Source: Ktedonobacter racemifer DSM 44963
Lineage (GTDB): Bacteria > Chloroflexota > Ktedonobacteria > Ktedonobacterales > Ktedonobacteraceae
Direction of reading: 5' to 3'
Assembly: GCF_000178855.1 (NCBI RefSeq)
Contig: NZ_ADVG01000004.1
Span: 1,364,001 to 1,428,000 of the forward strand
DNA: 64,000 bases
Of the stretch, positions 37,125 through 47,387 are shown in pieces. Position 1 is the stretch's first letter, and every line of letters begins with the position of its first letter. The notes below the pieces were generated by a model. The model was not told the DNA's origin. It searched no databases and worked only from the letters and a program-made list of their open reading frames with translations. The position numbers and the translations under genes are program-made.

Positions 37125-39041
37125 TCACTCTCCCGGAGATGGGGTGATGGGCAAGGTAAACCAGAAGGTGGCTCCCTGACCAGGAGCGCTCTCCACCCCA
37201 ACGCTCCCCTCATGCCGTTCAATGAACACCCGGCACAAATACAGGGGCAATCCACAGCTCAGATCCAGTCCATGTTGGATGGCACTGCCTTTGGCGCGAT
37301 AGAAGCGTTCCCAAAGATGATTAAGATCTTCTCTTGAAATGCCTGCTCCCTCGTTGTGGACGGAGACCCGGGCGAGTGCTTCCTCAACCCGTACGTGCAC
37401 CTCGACAGGTCGTCCTGGGGGAGAATAGGTGCGTGCATTCGTCAGATAGGTGGTGAGCACGTACGTGATCCGCCCGGCATCGGCGAGGATGGGCACCTTT
37501 TGTTCCGGAGACGGAACATCCAGCATGATGGGGTGCTCTGGCGCAGCGTGTTGCTGCCCGGCCACCACCTCTCTGAGCAGGGTGCCCAGATCCTCAGGGT
37601 ACAGGGAGAATGGGAGCGTATTGGTCTGGATACGCGCATCATCGATCAAGTCATTGATCATCTGCTGCTGAAGTTGGGCACTCTGCGAGGCGGCTGCTAG
37701 GGGTTGCTGAATATGGGCAAAGGGTTCGCGGACCTGAACGGACGAAGGAGCAAGCTGCCCTTTGAAGGTCTGCAATCGGCGCTGTGCTAATTGCAGATTG
37801 CCCATGATCCCCGTCAGTGGGGTGCGCAGTTCATGACTGGCCAGGGTCAGAAATTCGCCAGCCAGGCGCCTCACTTCCTGCTGGGCAAGTGCTCGGTTCT
37901 TTTTCCCTTCCTGTGCAGAGAAATCGTGAATGCCCTTAATGAGCAGCATGGTCTGCGCGGTGACGGCTTTCACGAGCGCGATCTCCTCTGGCGTGTACGC
38001 TCCTTCCGAACTCGCTTTGGTGACCATCAGCAACCCAACCCACTGCTGCTCCAGAAACAGAGGAACGAGCAGGATCGTCTCGGAGCTAGGAAACGCGGGG
38101 TAAAGAGACGCCGGAAAAGGCAATTGTTTCCCGAGGCGTGCAATGGTGTGCAACCGATTCATCGCAAGCACTACCTCTTGGTTGGCGCCCAGGCGAGCGA
38201 ATGCCGCGTCGCCAAGCAATTCTGAGGGATGGAAGAATCCCCCGATATCTCGCCAGTACTGTTCTTGTTCAGCAGTATAGCCACTTCCCGCGACATAATA
38301 CAGATGGCCCGTTCGATGACCGTGCGCGAGCATATCCACAGTGTGACAATTCAGGACAGACTGGATGACATCCACCACCTGCTGGGCCACGAAGAGCACT
38401 GGCGACGAGAGGAGGAAGGTTTCTTTCGGCAAGACGCGATCCATCTGCTCGGGAATCTTCGCGATCGCGTTGAGCAGGTCCAACATGGCCTCGTGGACAC
38501 GTTGGAGATAGGAGATTTCATCCCCACAATGGAAGACCGAGACGGTTTCCTCTGTGTCGCGCCCTTGCGCACTCACGGGAAAGGAGCGAACCGTGACCGA
38601 GATCTTGCTCCCCGAAGGCAGATGCAGCAGCAGCGTCTGTTCTGGCAAACCGGCTCCTGTTGTCCCGGCAAGAGCGAGGTTCATCAGCCATTGCTCTGAG
38701 GGAGCACATGGTGGCTGCTCATCAGAGCGGATGTAGGAAGTGAGAAATTGCTGGTAGTCTCTTCCTTGGCATTGGGCTTCGGAAGCCACTTCAAAGAGCT
38801 TGCGAGCAGCGGCATTGATCCGTACAATCTTCTGGTTGCGATCATACGCAATGAGACCCTCTGGAAAAGACTCCCAAACGGCTTTCAACTGGCGAAGTTG
38901 CATCTGGTCGTGGGGTGTGATCCTCAAAGAGCGGGAGTGAGGAATCGACTTCCCTGCAGACGTTCCACCCCGTTTCTGTTTGCGTTGTGTGACATGGTGC
39001 GAGCTTTTACCCACCACATAATCTCTTTCGGCAATGCTCAA
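37125..39041 (-). CDS. Soluble PAS-GAF sensor histidine kinase
   Basis: The 638-aa protein has no membrane segment. Residues about 45-180 form a PAS domain (WESFPEGLIAYDRNQKIVRI), residues about 200-370 a GAF domain (QQWVGLLMVTKASSEGAYTP), then HisKA (LASHELRTPLTGIMGN, His near 415) and HATPase_c to the end: N box YLTNARTYSPPG, G1 VHNEGAGI and G2-like GLPLYLCR. The N box Asn is present; the G2 box GLGL is GLPL. No response regulator lies next to it, so it is an orphan kinase. The start at 39041 has a strongly basic N-terminus (TQRKQKRGG). Confidence 0.9.
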   Translation of the reverse strand: MSIAERDYVVGKSSHHVTQRKQKRGGTSAGKSIPHSRSLRITPHDQMQLRQLKAVWESFPEGLIAYDRNQKIVRINAAARKLFEVASEAQCQGRDYQQFLTSYIRSDEQPPCAPSEQWLMNLALAGTTGAGLPEQTLLLHLPSGSKISVTVRSFPVSAQGRDTEETVSVFHCGDEISYLQRVHEAMLDLLNAIAKIPEQMDRVLPKETFLLSSPVLFVAQQVVDVIQSVLNCHTVDMLAHGHRTGHLYYVAGSGYTAEQEQYWRDIGGFFHPSELLGDAAFARLGANQEVVLAMNRLHTIARLGKQLPFPASLYPAFPSSETILLVPLFLEQQWVGLLMVTKASSEGAYTPEEIALVKAVTAQTMLLIKGIHDFSAQEGKKNRALAQQEVRRLAGEFLTLASHELRTPLTGIMGNLQLAQRRLQTFKGQLAPSSVQVREPFAHIQQPLAAASQSAQLQQQMINDLIDDARIQTNTLPFSLYPEDLGTLLREVVAGQQHAAPEHPIMLDVPSPEQKVPILADAGRITYVLTTYLTNARTYSPPGRPVEVHVRVEEALARVSVHNEGAGISREDLNHLWERFYRAKGSAIQHGLDLSCGLPLYLCRVFIERHEGSVGVESAPGQGATFWFTLPITPSPGE

Positions 39042-39203
39042 TTGCGCTGCAAGCTGAGAAAAAGAACATTATTCTAAGTTCATTGTATGCGTCGTAGAAA
39101 AGAGACTTCAATCTCATCACACGATAATTGCCAGGAAGAACACTTTGGTTTTGAGAGAAGGGCTGAATAATGAGGTAGCTCAATCTTTGTGAATATCGCT
39201 GTA

Positions 39204-40415
39204 GTGCTGCGTTCCTCATTGGTATTAAAATAGAAGGTGGAAGTGTTGCCGATGAGAGAGGAGCAGAGCCATGCCCAAACACGTGAAAGCCCGAGCGGCG
39301 CAGGATGAGCAGGAAGAACGCCAGATCCGCAAACTCGCGCGAAGCCTCCATGGGCCCGCTGATTGGAAGTTTCATGCCCAGATGGTGACCGAGAGTTGGG
39401 CAGGCAAGACGCCCAATGAGATCGCAGCCGAGTTGCACTGTCATCCCCAAACGGTGCGCATCCACCTGGCCCGCTTCAACAGCGAAGGGATCAATGGTCT
39501 GGGGATGCGAGAAGGAGTAGGGCGCAAGCCGCGCTTGAGCGAGCAAGAGCGTAGCCGGATTCTCGCCCTGGCGAAGCAGCCGCCGCCCGGACGGCTAGAG
39601 CGGTATGCAGGTGGGAGCCTGGAGGCTCGCGACGAGGAAGGCTCGGCGCAGTGGAGCCTGGATGCCCTCACCGAAGCAGCCCATGCCGCAGGCATCCAGG
39701 TGGAACGCAGCCAGATCCGGCGGATTTACCTGCGCGAAGGGGCTCGCTGGCGCCGTACCCACAGTTGGGGGACCAGCGATGATGAAGAGTTCGTCCCAAA
39801 AGGACTGTGGTCGTCACCCACTATATCCAGCCACCCGAAGGGTCGACGACCATCTGTACCGACGAACTCGGACCGGTGATCCCACGCACCTTTGCACCCG
39901 CTCCCGGCTGGTCTTCCAATGGCCATCGCATCAAGGCGCCATTGGAGTATAGTCGCGGGGATGACAAAGTCTGGATTTATGGAGCGCTGCGGGTCTGCGA
40001 TGGGAAGGAAATCACGCGCTGTGCAGCTGCGCGCAATTCCAAGAACTATATCGAGCTCCTCAAGGACATCGAAGCCGACAATCCAACCGGGGACGTTTTC
40101 ATCATCACGGACAATCTGAGCAGTCATAACAGCCTAGAAACCCGCACTTGGCTGGCGGACCACCCACGTATCCAACATGTCTTCATTCCCAAAGGAGCGT
40201 GCTGGCTGAACTTGCAGGAGGGCTGGTGGCGCCTCTTCCGCCGCGATGCTCTGGCTGGCCAGAGCTTTGCCAATGCCGATGAGATTGAACGCGCGATGCA
40301 GGTGGCCACGGTGCAACTCAATCATCGAGCCAAACCGTGGATCTGGGGACGACCGCCCAAAACGCGGCGCCATCTGCATCGCCTCTTTTCTTACCGCCTT
40401 TAAGGAACGCAGCAG
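39204..40415 (+). mobile_element. IS630-like insertion sequence, copy 1
   Basis: The 1212-bp element has ends GTGCTGCGTTCCTCA and its near-complement (rc CTGCTGCGTTCCTTA), flanked by TA on both sides (39202-39203, 40416-40417), as expected for IS630/Tc1. Copy 2 at 40547-41758 has exactly the same length. Only about 130 bp separates them. Confidence 0.85.
39271..40403 (+). CDS. IS630-like transposase, read through a CCCAAAA -1 frameshift
   Basis: The first frame, from ATG 39271, encodes helix-turn-helix domains (TPNEIAAELHCHPQTVRIHL) and runs to EEFVPKG. At C CCA AAA (about 39795-39801) a -1 slip joins the second frame, which continues with ICTDELGPV (Asp), IITDNLSSHNS (Asp) and QEGWWRLFRRDAL (Glu) and ends at 40403. 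The heptamer is a textbook X XXY YYZ site and is kept in copy 2. The fused protein is about 377 aa. Without slippage only the DNA-binding part is made, which may act as a repressor. Confidence 0.83.
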
Positions 40416-40546
40416 TAGCGGTGGTTTGTTGATTTGGGAACTTCCGCGCTCGGAGAGCGAATGAAGCGTCTTGGTTCTGTTATGATGAGTCCAGCCCTCA
40501 TCTGCCATCAATGGATGGGATTTTCTGAGTCAACAAAGTACCGGTA

Positions 40547-41758
40547 GTGCTCAATTCCTCATTGGTGATACGCTAAAAGAGAGAAAGCAAGTCACCAAGA
40601 GAGGAGCAGAGCTATGCCCAAACACGTGCAAGCCCGAGCGGCGCAGGATGCCCAGGAAGAACGCCAGGTGCGCAAACTGGCCAGGAGTCACCACGCACCT
40701 GCTGATTGGAAGTTTCATGCCCAGATGGTGGTGGAGAGCTGGGCAGGCAAGACGCCGCAAGAGATCGCCACCACGCTCTCATGCCATCCGAGAACCGTGC
40801 GCATCCACCTGAACCGCTTCAATGCGCAAGGGATCAACGGCCTGGGAATGCGGGAAGGAGCGGGACGTAAACCGCGCTTGACCGAGCAGGAGCGCAGCCG
40901 GATTCTCGCCCTGGTGAAGCGACCACCTCCAGGGAGGTTAGAGCGGTATGCCGATGGGAGCCTGCAGGCCCGCGAGGAAGAAGGTTCAGCGCAATGGAGC
41001 TTGGATGCTCTCACGGAGGCGGCCCATGCCGCGGGTATCCAGGTGGAGCGGAGCCAGATCCGACGGATCTACCTGCGTGAAGGGGTACGCTGGCGCAATC
41101 GCCATAGTTGGGGAACCAGTGATGACAAAGACTTTGCCCCAAAAGAACTGCGGTCGTCACCCACTACACCGAGCCACCCGACGGGTCGACGACCATCTGC
41201 ACTGACGAGTTAGGACCGGTGACCCCGCGTACCTTCGCGCCAGCGCCTGGCTGGTCAGCGGATGGGCACCGCATCAAAGCTCCCCTGGAATACAGTCGTG
41301 GGGATGACAAGGTGTGGATCTATGGAGCGCTGCGGGTCCGCGATGGCAAGGAGATCACGCGCTGTGCGGCTGCGCGTAATTCCAAGAACTACATTGAGCT
41401 GCTCAAAGACATCGAGGCGGATAATCCGACAGGGGACATCTTTATCATCACGGACAATCTCTCCAGTCACAATAGTCTGGAAACCCGCACCTGGCTGGTG
41501 GACCATCCGCGCCTCCAGCACATCTTCATTCCCAAAGGCGCCTGTTGGCTCAATCTGCAAGAAGGGTGGTGGCGCCTCTTCCGACGCGATGCCTTCGCTG
41601 GCCAGAGTTTTGCCAATGCTCATGAGATCGAGCGAGCGATGAGCGTCGCCACGGCGCAACTCAATCGGCGAGCCAAACCGTGGATCTGGGGACGGCCGCC
41701 CAAAACGCGACGCCACCTGCACCGTCTCTTTTCTTACCGCCTTTGAGGAATAGAGCAG
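40547..41758 (+). mobile_element. IS630-like insertion sequence, copy 2
   Basis: 1212 bp, with ends GTGCTCAATTCCTCA and rc CTGCTCTATTCCTCA and TA on both sides (40545-40546, 41759-41760). It is diverged from copy 1 at many positions, but without indels, so both kept their coding frames. A MITE with similar ends starts right after the right TA. Confidence 0.85.
40614..41746 (+). CDS. IS630-like transposase copy 2, same frameshift site
   Basis: The first frame starts MPKHVQARAAQDAQEERQ at 40614 and reaches DDKDFAPKE. The heptamer C CCA AAA occurs at the same codons as in copy 1. The -1 frame then gives ICTDELGPV, IITDNLSSHNS and EGWWRLFRRDAF, ending at 41746. The DDE-type acidic residues are intact. 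Since the two copies differ at many third positions yet share the heptamer and both frames, frameshifting is probably functional. The product differs mildly in the DNA-binding half. Confidence 0.83.
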
Positions 41759-41760
41759 TA

Positions 41761-41854
41761 GTGCCGCGTTCCTCATTAGCGCTATTATTAAAAATAAAGC
41801 GATGTGGCTCTACGAGTCCATCCCTTTTGTTATCACCAATGAGGAACATAGCAG
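41761..41854. mobile_element. 94-bp MITE related to the IS630-like element
   Basis: The ends GTGCCGCGTTCCTCATTAG and rc CTGCTATGTTCCTCATTGG match the IS630 copies' termini. TA flanks both sides (41759-41760 shared with copy 2; 41855-41856). There is no coding capacity, so it would be moved in trans. Confidence 0.75.
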
Positions 41855-41871
41855 TAGTAAGTGTTAGACTC

Positions 41872-42056
41872 GAATTATACTGAACAATGAATCCTAGCGT
41901 GATCAAATAATGATACTCATCGGACTTGGAAAAGGAGAGTGTTTGTCGCGTATAACGCCCAAGCCGTTGGCGTAACGTATTGTTCCAGTGTTCCATGTGT
42001 GCCGTCTCCCCAGTTTCTTTTCCAACACTGAGCTTTATCCAGTTTGGTAGAGCCAA
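41872..42056 (-). pseudogene. Fragment of an IS1-family transposase
   Basis: The minus strand encodes VGKETGETAHMEHWNNTLRQ, then RLGRYTRQTLSFSKSDEYHY and LITLGFIVQYN. This corresponds to the C-terminal 60 residues of the transposase seen at 30770-31524, from a different copy. The N-terminal three quarters are missing, and the end abuts the MITE. Confidence 0.75.
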
Positions 42057-42730
42057 AGAAGATGAAATCTAGGTGTGGTTGACCCATTTGAGAAGCGTAC
42101 CCGAAGCGAGGAATGAAGTGTATTTCTTCTTTGGCAGATGAAGTGCGACCCGCAAAAAACCTTGATTGTTACACGCACGGGTGTAGGTAGTGCGCTACTT
42201 ACGTACGCGCCTATGCTGGTTGGCCTGGTGCTACTTGCCCATGCGTCTAAGCTGAGTGATATATCTGTTGCATTGCTGTAATGCTCACTTAACGCGAAGG
42301 CGCGTACGTAAGTAGCGCACGGTAACCTTTATGTACGCGTCTACCGATTGTTGCCGAATACCCGTGTAGACATCCCAGAATTCGACGACGCTCACCTCAA
42401 AATGGTATACCCCAATCAACTTGTAATCCCCAGCGACGAAAGCGACGATAGCCGTCCATCTCTACGACCCCCCGCGCCCAGCGAGGCATGTCCGCAACGC
42501 GTGAAAATTGTGATCAAAAGGCCGTGCTAAAGCCCCTTTATCCGGTATTATTCTCTCACAAGGATATGACGTAAGCGAAACCCAAAAGTAAAAAAGGTCA
42601 GTACCAGGCTCGCCCACCGTCATCAAGTCGCACCCTTTGATCCTTAGCTCGCTAGCCTGCATACCTGGTACGTCGACCAGGGCAGGCACCCATGACACAC
42701 CCGTCCGCACCCAGAAAGGATGTGCCACCC
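42057..42730. other. Intergenic region with a long inverted repeat
   Basis: No gene with support was found. Arms 42190-42211 and 42299-42320 (GTGCGCTACTTACGTACGCG, then CC, and its complement) are perfect over 22 bp around an 87-nt spacer. GTACGCGTCTAC follows at about 42333. These words recall the GTNNAC repeats near parA and the repeat at 57773. Confidence 0.55.
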
Positions 42731-42898
42731 ATGAGTCTCGCACTGCGCAAAAACCAGATGTTCGCTCTCGTCCTGCTTGCCATGCTAACCCTGATCGTCG
42801 TCGGCCTCGTCGCCTTCAGCACCATTGCTCACATCAACCTGTGGCATTTCTTTTCCACTTTTAACTTCAAGCCCAATATGATATATCCGGGCGGCTAG
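42731..42898 (+). CDS. Small single-pass membrane protein
   Basis: The 55-aa product starts at ATG 42731, with AAAGGATG about 9 nt upstream. An earlier in-frame ATG at 42692 lacks such a site. It has a basic N-terminus (MSLALRKNQ), one membrane helix (MFALVLLAMLTLIVVGLVAF) and a short aromatic C-terminal part ending FNFKPNMIYPGG. No family is recognised. It is followed by a terminator-like hairpin at 43112-43150. Confidence 0.5.
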   Translation: MSLALRKNQMFALVLLAMLTLIVVGLVAFSTIAHINLWHFFSTFNFKPNMIYPGG

Positions 42899-43111
42899 AA
42901 GCTAATTCTTTGGTTAACAGAACTTATTATCTGCGACGAGCCGCTTGATTGGGCAAACCGCAGGGACGCAATTTTAGCGCTCGCCAGCCAGTACATCGTC
43001 AACCAGGCCTGTTGAAAGGATCGTGACCATGTCTCATTACGATTAACCAGGCAGATAACATCTCATCTCGACACTACTCCGTCTCGGGCTTTGCCCGACA
43101 CCGCGCGAACG

Positions 43112-43150
43112 AGAGGGCCATCCCTAGTGAGCCAGGGATGGCCCTCTTTT
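43112..43150 (+). terminator. Rho-independent terminator
   Basis: A perfect 14-bp stem (43112-43125 with 43134-43147) is followed by TTTT. It is oriented to stop transcription from the small membrane protein gene. Confidence 0.75.
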
Positions 43151-43242
43151 GTGTGAGGAGAGGCGTGCCGCCCATGCAGGTGTAAATGTCACGTGGAACG
43201 CCCCACGCCCGGCCGGCTGCGTTTTCGAGATATGTCCCATGT

Positions 43243-44367
43243 CTATATACGCGTCCAGCCGATGATGCCCAGAGGGGCTTGGGTGGTATTGATTTGCTGG
43301 TAGGTGGCAAGCTTGTGGACGGTTGAGCCATCCTGGGTTGACATGATTTGTAGTGTCTGCGTGGTCATGGTGCCATCGCTTGATAGGGTTCCTACCGTGC
43401 TAACAAACCAGCGGGAATCGCGTGAGACCCTATCCCAGGGCATGGTTTCTGTTGGGAGGGATGCTTGAAGGTAATAGGCGCTGCTTTGCCTCGGCAAGAT
43501 CTCCTTGAGGCCTGTGCCATCACGATTGACGCGCCAGGTTCCGGTAGGTGAAGATTTTACCATGTTGCCTTGAGAGAGTCCCGTCGCCTGGGCGGCCTCG
43601 AAGACGATGCTGGTATCGGTCACGGCGATGATCTGACCAATCAAGAGTGAGGGAAAGGGCGGGTAGGCCTCTTTGAGCACGGTCTCTGGTGAGCCTCCTT
43701 TAAAGGGATGCGCAACAAGTAAGCTGACACCTGGTGAGATAATGCCACCCTGGGTGTCGGGGCACTGGCTATGGTAGAGCGTCTGCATATCGGGAGCAAG
43801 CGCGTAACTCCAGCAGAAGAGGGATCTTTCGTCAACAATTTGGCGTGGCTGCCTGTTATCTTGAGCGATCTGCTGCTGTGTAGTATCCAGCAGATAGACG
43901 TTATGGGGTGGTACTGGGCTGGCAAAGGCTACCTCATTCTGTATGACTGCCAGGCGTGTGCTATCGGCCCAGAACAGGGGTGAATAGTAGTTATCGTTGC
44001 TGGAGCTAATGTTGTTGCTATCAAATTTATATGTGTAGGTGACATGAATGGAGGTGTTGTCTGTGTTGAGAACATATATGCCACCGGTAGCAGCAGGAGA
44101 ACCTGGATTAGCGATAGCAGTCTGTGGCGAATTGCCATCGGTCTGGAAAAAGGCGACCTGTCTGCCATCAGGCGACCAGACAAAATTGCCGATATTTTTG
44201 CCACAATAGAGGGTCTGTAGCCCCTTGCCATCCATACGTATAGCCTTTAATTTTACCTCTCCATCGGCAGCTACTCCCGTAATATTTCCGTATTGGGCGT
44301 TGGCTGATTGCGTCGCAAAGAAGATCCACTGCCCATCGCCTGAGACTTGAGCGCTATACAGTATCTT
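43243..44367 (-). pseudogene. C-terminal propeller part of a zinc-ribbon/propeller protein, cut off by an IS
   Basis: From about 44367 (ILYSAQVSGDGQWIFFATQS) to the stop at 43243 the minus strand encodes TolB/PD40-like repeats (FVWSPDGRQVAFFQTDG, WADSTRLAVIQN). The true N-terminal part lies 3.8 kb away at 48210-48902 on the same strand and ends ILALPQEK. An IS605-type element separates them. The joined gene would encode about 600 aa. Codons upstream of 44367 belong to the IS right end. Confidence 0.75.
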
Positions 44368-44401
44368 AAAGTGATGACAACTATGCCTAGAGGTCATCCG
44401 T

Positions 44402-44979
44402 TCAGACGGCCAGCCGTCTCGGGAGAACTGCGGCTCCCGCTACTCCTCGCCCCACTTGCAAAGGGTCGGAGCTACTTTTGCGTAAGATGTTGTAGGATCC
44501 GTTGATATCGGCATGAATGAGGCGTCCATCCCTGGCGCGATACCAACTGCGCGCCACACGCTTGCCTGAGAACACCGGCTTCTCAGCAGCGTTGGTCTCA
44601 TAGGTTGGGATGGGGTCGTCGTCCAGAAAACTGGCCTTGCTGGTGTAGCTTTCTTCCTGAAGGATGACCTTGATCCCAACCAATCGCGCTTTGTAGGTCA
44701 ACTGCTCAATGAAACGAGCATGGGGAAGCTGCACAAACTGCTGGTTGTTCCTGCGCCCCATGCTCACCTCTTGTTTCCACAAGGGATTCTTGCCAATCAC
44801 CAGCGTTCCGATGCCTTCGCTCACCAACAGGTCGATGATCCGACGGCTGGCCGTGTGCAGATACGCATCCACACGGCGATTGCGCTTCGTCGTCACGCGA
44901 TCCAGGTGGCGGGAGGTGTATCGGTTCTCATGCGCGAGGCGTTGCTGCTGCTTGGCGCGCTGTTTGTTGTTAAAACTAA
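44402..44979 (-). pseudogene. tnpB: tnpB, part downstream of the group II intron
   Basis: Encodes NNKQRAKQQQRLAHENRYTS through GTLVIGKNPLWKQEVSMG, ESYTSKASFLDD and IHADINGSYNILRK to the stop at 44402. It is the direct continuation of LKSLNQCY at 47388 and corresponds to residues about 225 onward of the tnpB at 17450-18656. The RuvC-II glutamate position is Gly (VIGKN), as in that relative, and no zinc finger is present. Together with the upstream stop codon the gene is inactive. Confidence 0.8.
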
Positions 44980-46772
44980 GCATGAGTGTCACCACTCCTA
45001 CTCGTCTTCAAAACCGTGCTTGACAGTTTCCCGTCACACGGCTCCTCAGTAACATGGCCTTTGTCGTAGGTACCGTTGGCCTTTTTCGAGTGGCGCTCGT
45101 CGTGGCAATGACGATGGAGAGCGAACTTGTTGCTCAATTCCTCTCCGCCTCCTTCACTTTTCGGGGTAATGTGATCGATCTCTATGAGGTCTTCATCTTT
45201 GAAGTACAGTCTACACCAACGGCATTTTCCCTCTTGCTTCTGTAAAAGTTTTGCTTTAACTCCGTTAAGAAGCGGGTGTTTCTTGAGTCGCTGGCTCCAG
45301 TAAAGAAGATTTCCGTCATATGGGCTGGCAGTTCCTTTCACTTTTACATGACGCCGGATGTATGTTTGTTGGTGGTTTCGTAGTTGTAGGTCGGGGGTTC
45401 GGAAGATCCATCCCTTTCCTTCATCCACTTTCCAATACTTTTGCATAATCCAGTGTCGATTTTTGTTTGGGTGCCTGCGATTCGACCATCTTTCCAGTTG
45501 TCGAAAAAGTACCATGTCGCAGTGCTTGAATGCCCTTCTTGCACAGATGCTTCGGTAGTAGTTTGCCCATCCGTAAATGACCGGGTTCAACTCTTTAATG
45601 AGCTTTTCCTGTTTCATGCTCCGGTGCTCTGCTACCAGACGATGCGTTTCTTTCACATGGTGCGCAATCGCTTCCTTACTGGGTCTGATGAGTGTCTTGA
45701 AGCCAAGTGGTTGACCATTAGGCCGCTTTCCGGTGTGTGTTTTCCCCATCGGATACTGGCGTATGGTGAAACCAAGGAAATCAAATCCCGTTTTTCCCTG
45801 ATATTCCATCAAGGTGTGCGTGATCCGTGTCTTGCTCGGCTTGAGTTCTAGTCCAATGCGCTGTAACCATTCCGAAAGGATTTCTTTTGCTTTTTCGACG
45901 CCTTCGAGCTTGGGATGGAAAACCACCAGATCATCGGCGTAGCGGACAAATTTGGGTCGTCCCTCCTTCCACCGGTAGGCCGCTATCAAGTCCGTTTCCA
46001 TACCATGAAGCGCGATATTCATAAGTAATGGTGAGATGACTCCCCCCTGCGGGGTTCCTTTCCGGGTCTCGTCAAATATGCCATTATCAATGATTCCCGC
46101 TTTGAGCCAAGCTTTCACAAGCAGCCTTACTGCGGGATAGGTGTCGAGTTTGGCGAGAAGTGCCTGATGATCAATATGATCAAATGCTCCTTTAATATCG
46201 GCATCCAGGACATACTTTGCCTGTGTGCAGATATTGGTGTGAATGGTTTGAATTGCATCATGACAGGAACGTCCAGGGCGGAAACCAAAGCTATTGGGTT
46301 CAAATTTGGCTTCCCATTGTGGCTCTAAAGCGAACTTTACGAGGCACTGGTGCGAGCGATCTCGCATGATGGGAATCCCCAAGGGTCTTTTCTCATCCTT
46401 TCCAGGCTTGGGAATATAGATCCTTCGCACTGGTTGGGGTTTGTATTGAGACCATTGCTTGGGGTGGATTTGTTCAGCCAGAGTGAAACGCTGGGCCGGT
46501 TTGACTGATTTTACTCCGTCAATGCCTGCTGTGCGTTTTCCCTGGTTGTCTTGGGTCACTCGTCGAACCGCTAAAAGCCTTGTCGCTCTGGATTTCATCA
46601 GAAGTTTCTGTAGTTTGTGGACTGCTCTTGTGTTGCCACGGCTCTCGGCTTTGAAGATGCGCTTTTGTAGGCGGTAAATATGCTGCTCGAGCTTGCGCCA
46701 GGGCAGCTTGTTCCAACTTTCACTCTCAGGGTCAGGTGGTAGCTTGATCTTGGGTGCCTTCGTTTTCACCAT
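44976..46772 (-). CDS. ltrA: Group II intron reverse transcriptase/maturase with HNH endonuclease
   Basis: The 598-aa protein has an RT-0 region (RVTQDNQGKRTAGIDGV), RT motifs SFGFRPGRSCHDAIQ, DADIKGAFDHIDH, GTPQGGVISPLL and the catalytic FVRYADDLVV. The maturase X domain follows (WANYYRSICARRAF). At the end comes an HNH endonuclease CRWCRLYF...IEIDHITPKSEGGG...LHRHCHDERH. All catalytic residues are intact, so the intron could be mobile. The protein splices the intron and copies it into DNA targets. The C-terminal residues (from about GHVTEEP) are encoded by domain V/VI sequence. Confidence 0.93.
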   Translation of the reverse strand: MVKTKAPKIKLPPDPESESWNKLPWRKLEQHIYRLQKRIFKAESRGNTRAVHKLQKLLMKSRATRLLAVRRVTQDNQGKRTAGIDGVKSVKPAQRFTLAEQIHPKQWSQYKPQPVRRIYIPKPGKDEKRPLGIPIMRDRSHQCLVKFALEPQWEAKFEPNSFGFRPGRSCHDAIQTIHTNICTQAKYVLDADIKGAFDHIDHQALLAKLDTYPAVRLLVKAWLKAGIIDNGIFDETRKGTPQGGVISPLLMNIALHGMETDLIAAYRWKEGRPKFVRYADDLVVFHPKLEGVEKAKEILSEWLQRIGLELKPSKTRITHTLMEYQGKTGFDFLGFTIRQYPMGKTHTGKRPNGQPLGFKTLIRPSKEAIAHHVKETHRLVAEHRSMKQEKLIKELNPVIYGWANYYRSICARRAFKHCDMVLFRQLERWSNRRHPNKNRHWIMQKYWKVDEGKGWIFRTPDLQLRNHQQTYIRRHVKVKGTASPYDGNLLYWSQRLKKHPLLNGVKAKLLQKQEGKCRWCRLYFKDEDLIEIDHITPKSEGGGEELSNKFALHRHCHDERHSKKANGTYDKGHVTEEPCDGKLSSTVLKTSRSGDTHA

Positions 46773-47387
46773 ACTACTCGTTTCTCTTCATTCCATGTTA
46801 CCGTGCCTACGTCAGCATATCCTGGGCATTACCCCAGGCATTGGCTTTTTAGGCAATCCTTCTCGGAGGCAGCTTGCGGATGGTTTCCTGCTCATCGTAT
46901 CGACCTCCAATGAGAGCGTACCTTCGAGTTACTCCGTTCCGATTATCTGTTTTGCGCTGCCGTAGGTTTGTGCTATCCACCGGGTACGCTAGTGAGTGAG
47001 GCAGGGTATCACGACACTACCCTTTCACTTTCTCCATTGTTTCGCAGATTGGTACCTTACCTTTTGGTCAAGTCTATCAGCCTGTTTGACTTGTTCAACC
47101 TAACGATGGTTCCGTTGCACATTCGCGTTATTCATTCTGTTGAATGAACTGCTAACCATAGCCGCCTGACTCGGAGATGGGTCTGCTTCAGACTAGCAGT
47201 TTCCTCTCCTGGATACCCGCTTTACGGATTGAGGACCAGTCGCTACCGTAGGGCATCGTCTTTCCGTGCTCACTTCACAGGTGAGGAATTGCACCTCACG
47301 TCAGATAATCAGTTATCAAGACATTGATCAATGTCTTGCCAGCCTTCCCCTTACTTATCCAGCAAGTTTCGGCTGAACGGATCGCAC
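44980..47387 (-). mobile_element. Group II intron inside tnpB
   Basis: The 5' end is GTGCGATCCG at 47387, directly after the Tyr codon of LKSLNQCY, matching the group II GUGYG start. Domain V is seen at 45046-45005 on the minus strand (GAGCCGTGTGACGGGAAACT followed by GTCAAGCACGGTTTT), then a domain VI-like hairpin GAGTGGTGACACTC. The exact 3' end lies within about 44970-44990. The intron-encoded protein fills 46772-44976. About 600 nt of domains I-III precede it. The open frame ends inside domain VI. Confidence 0.85.
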
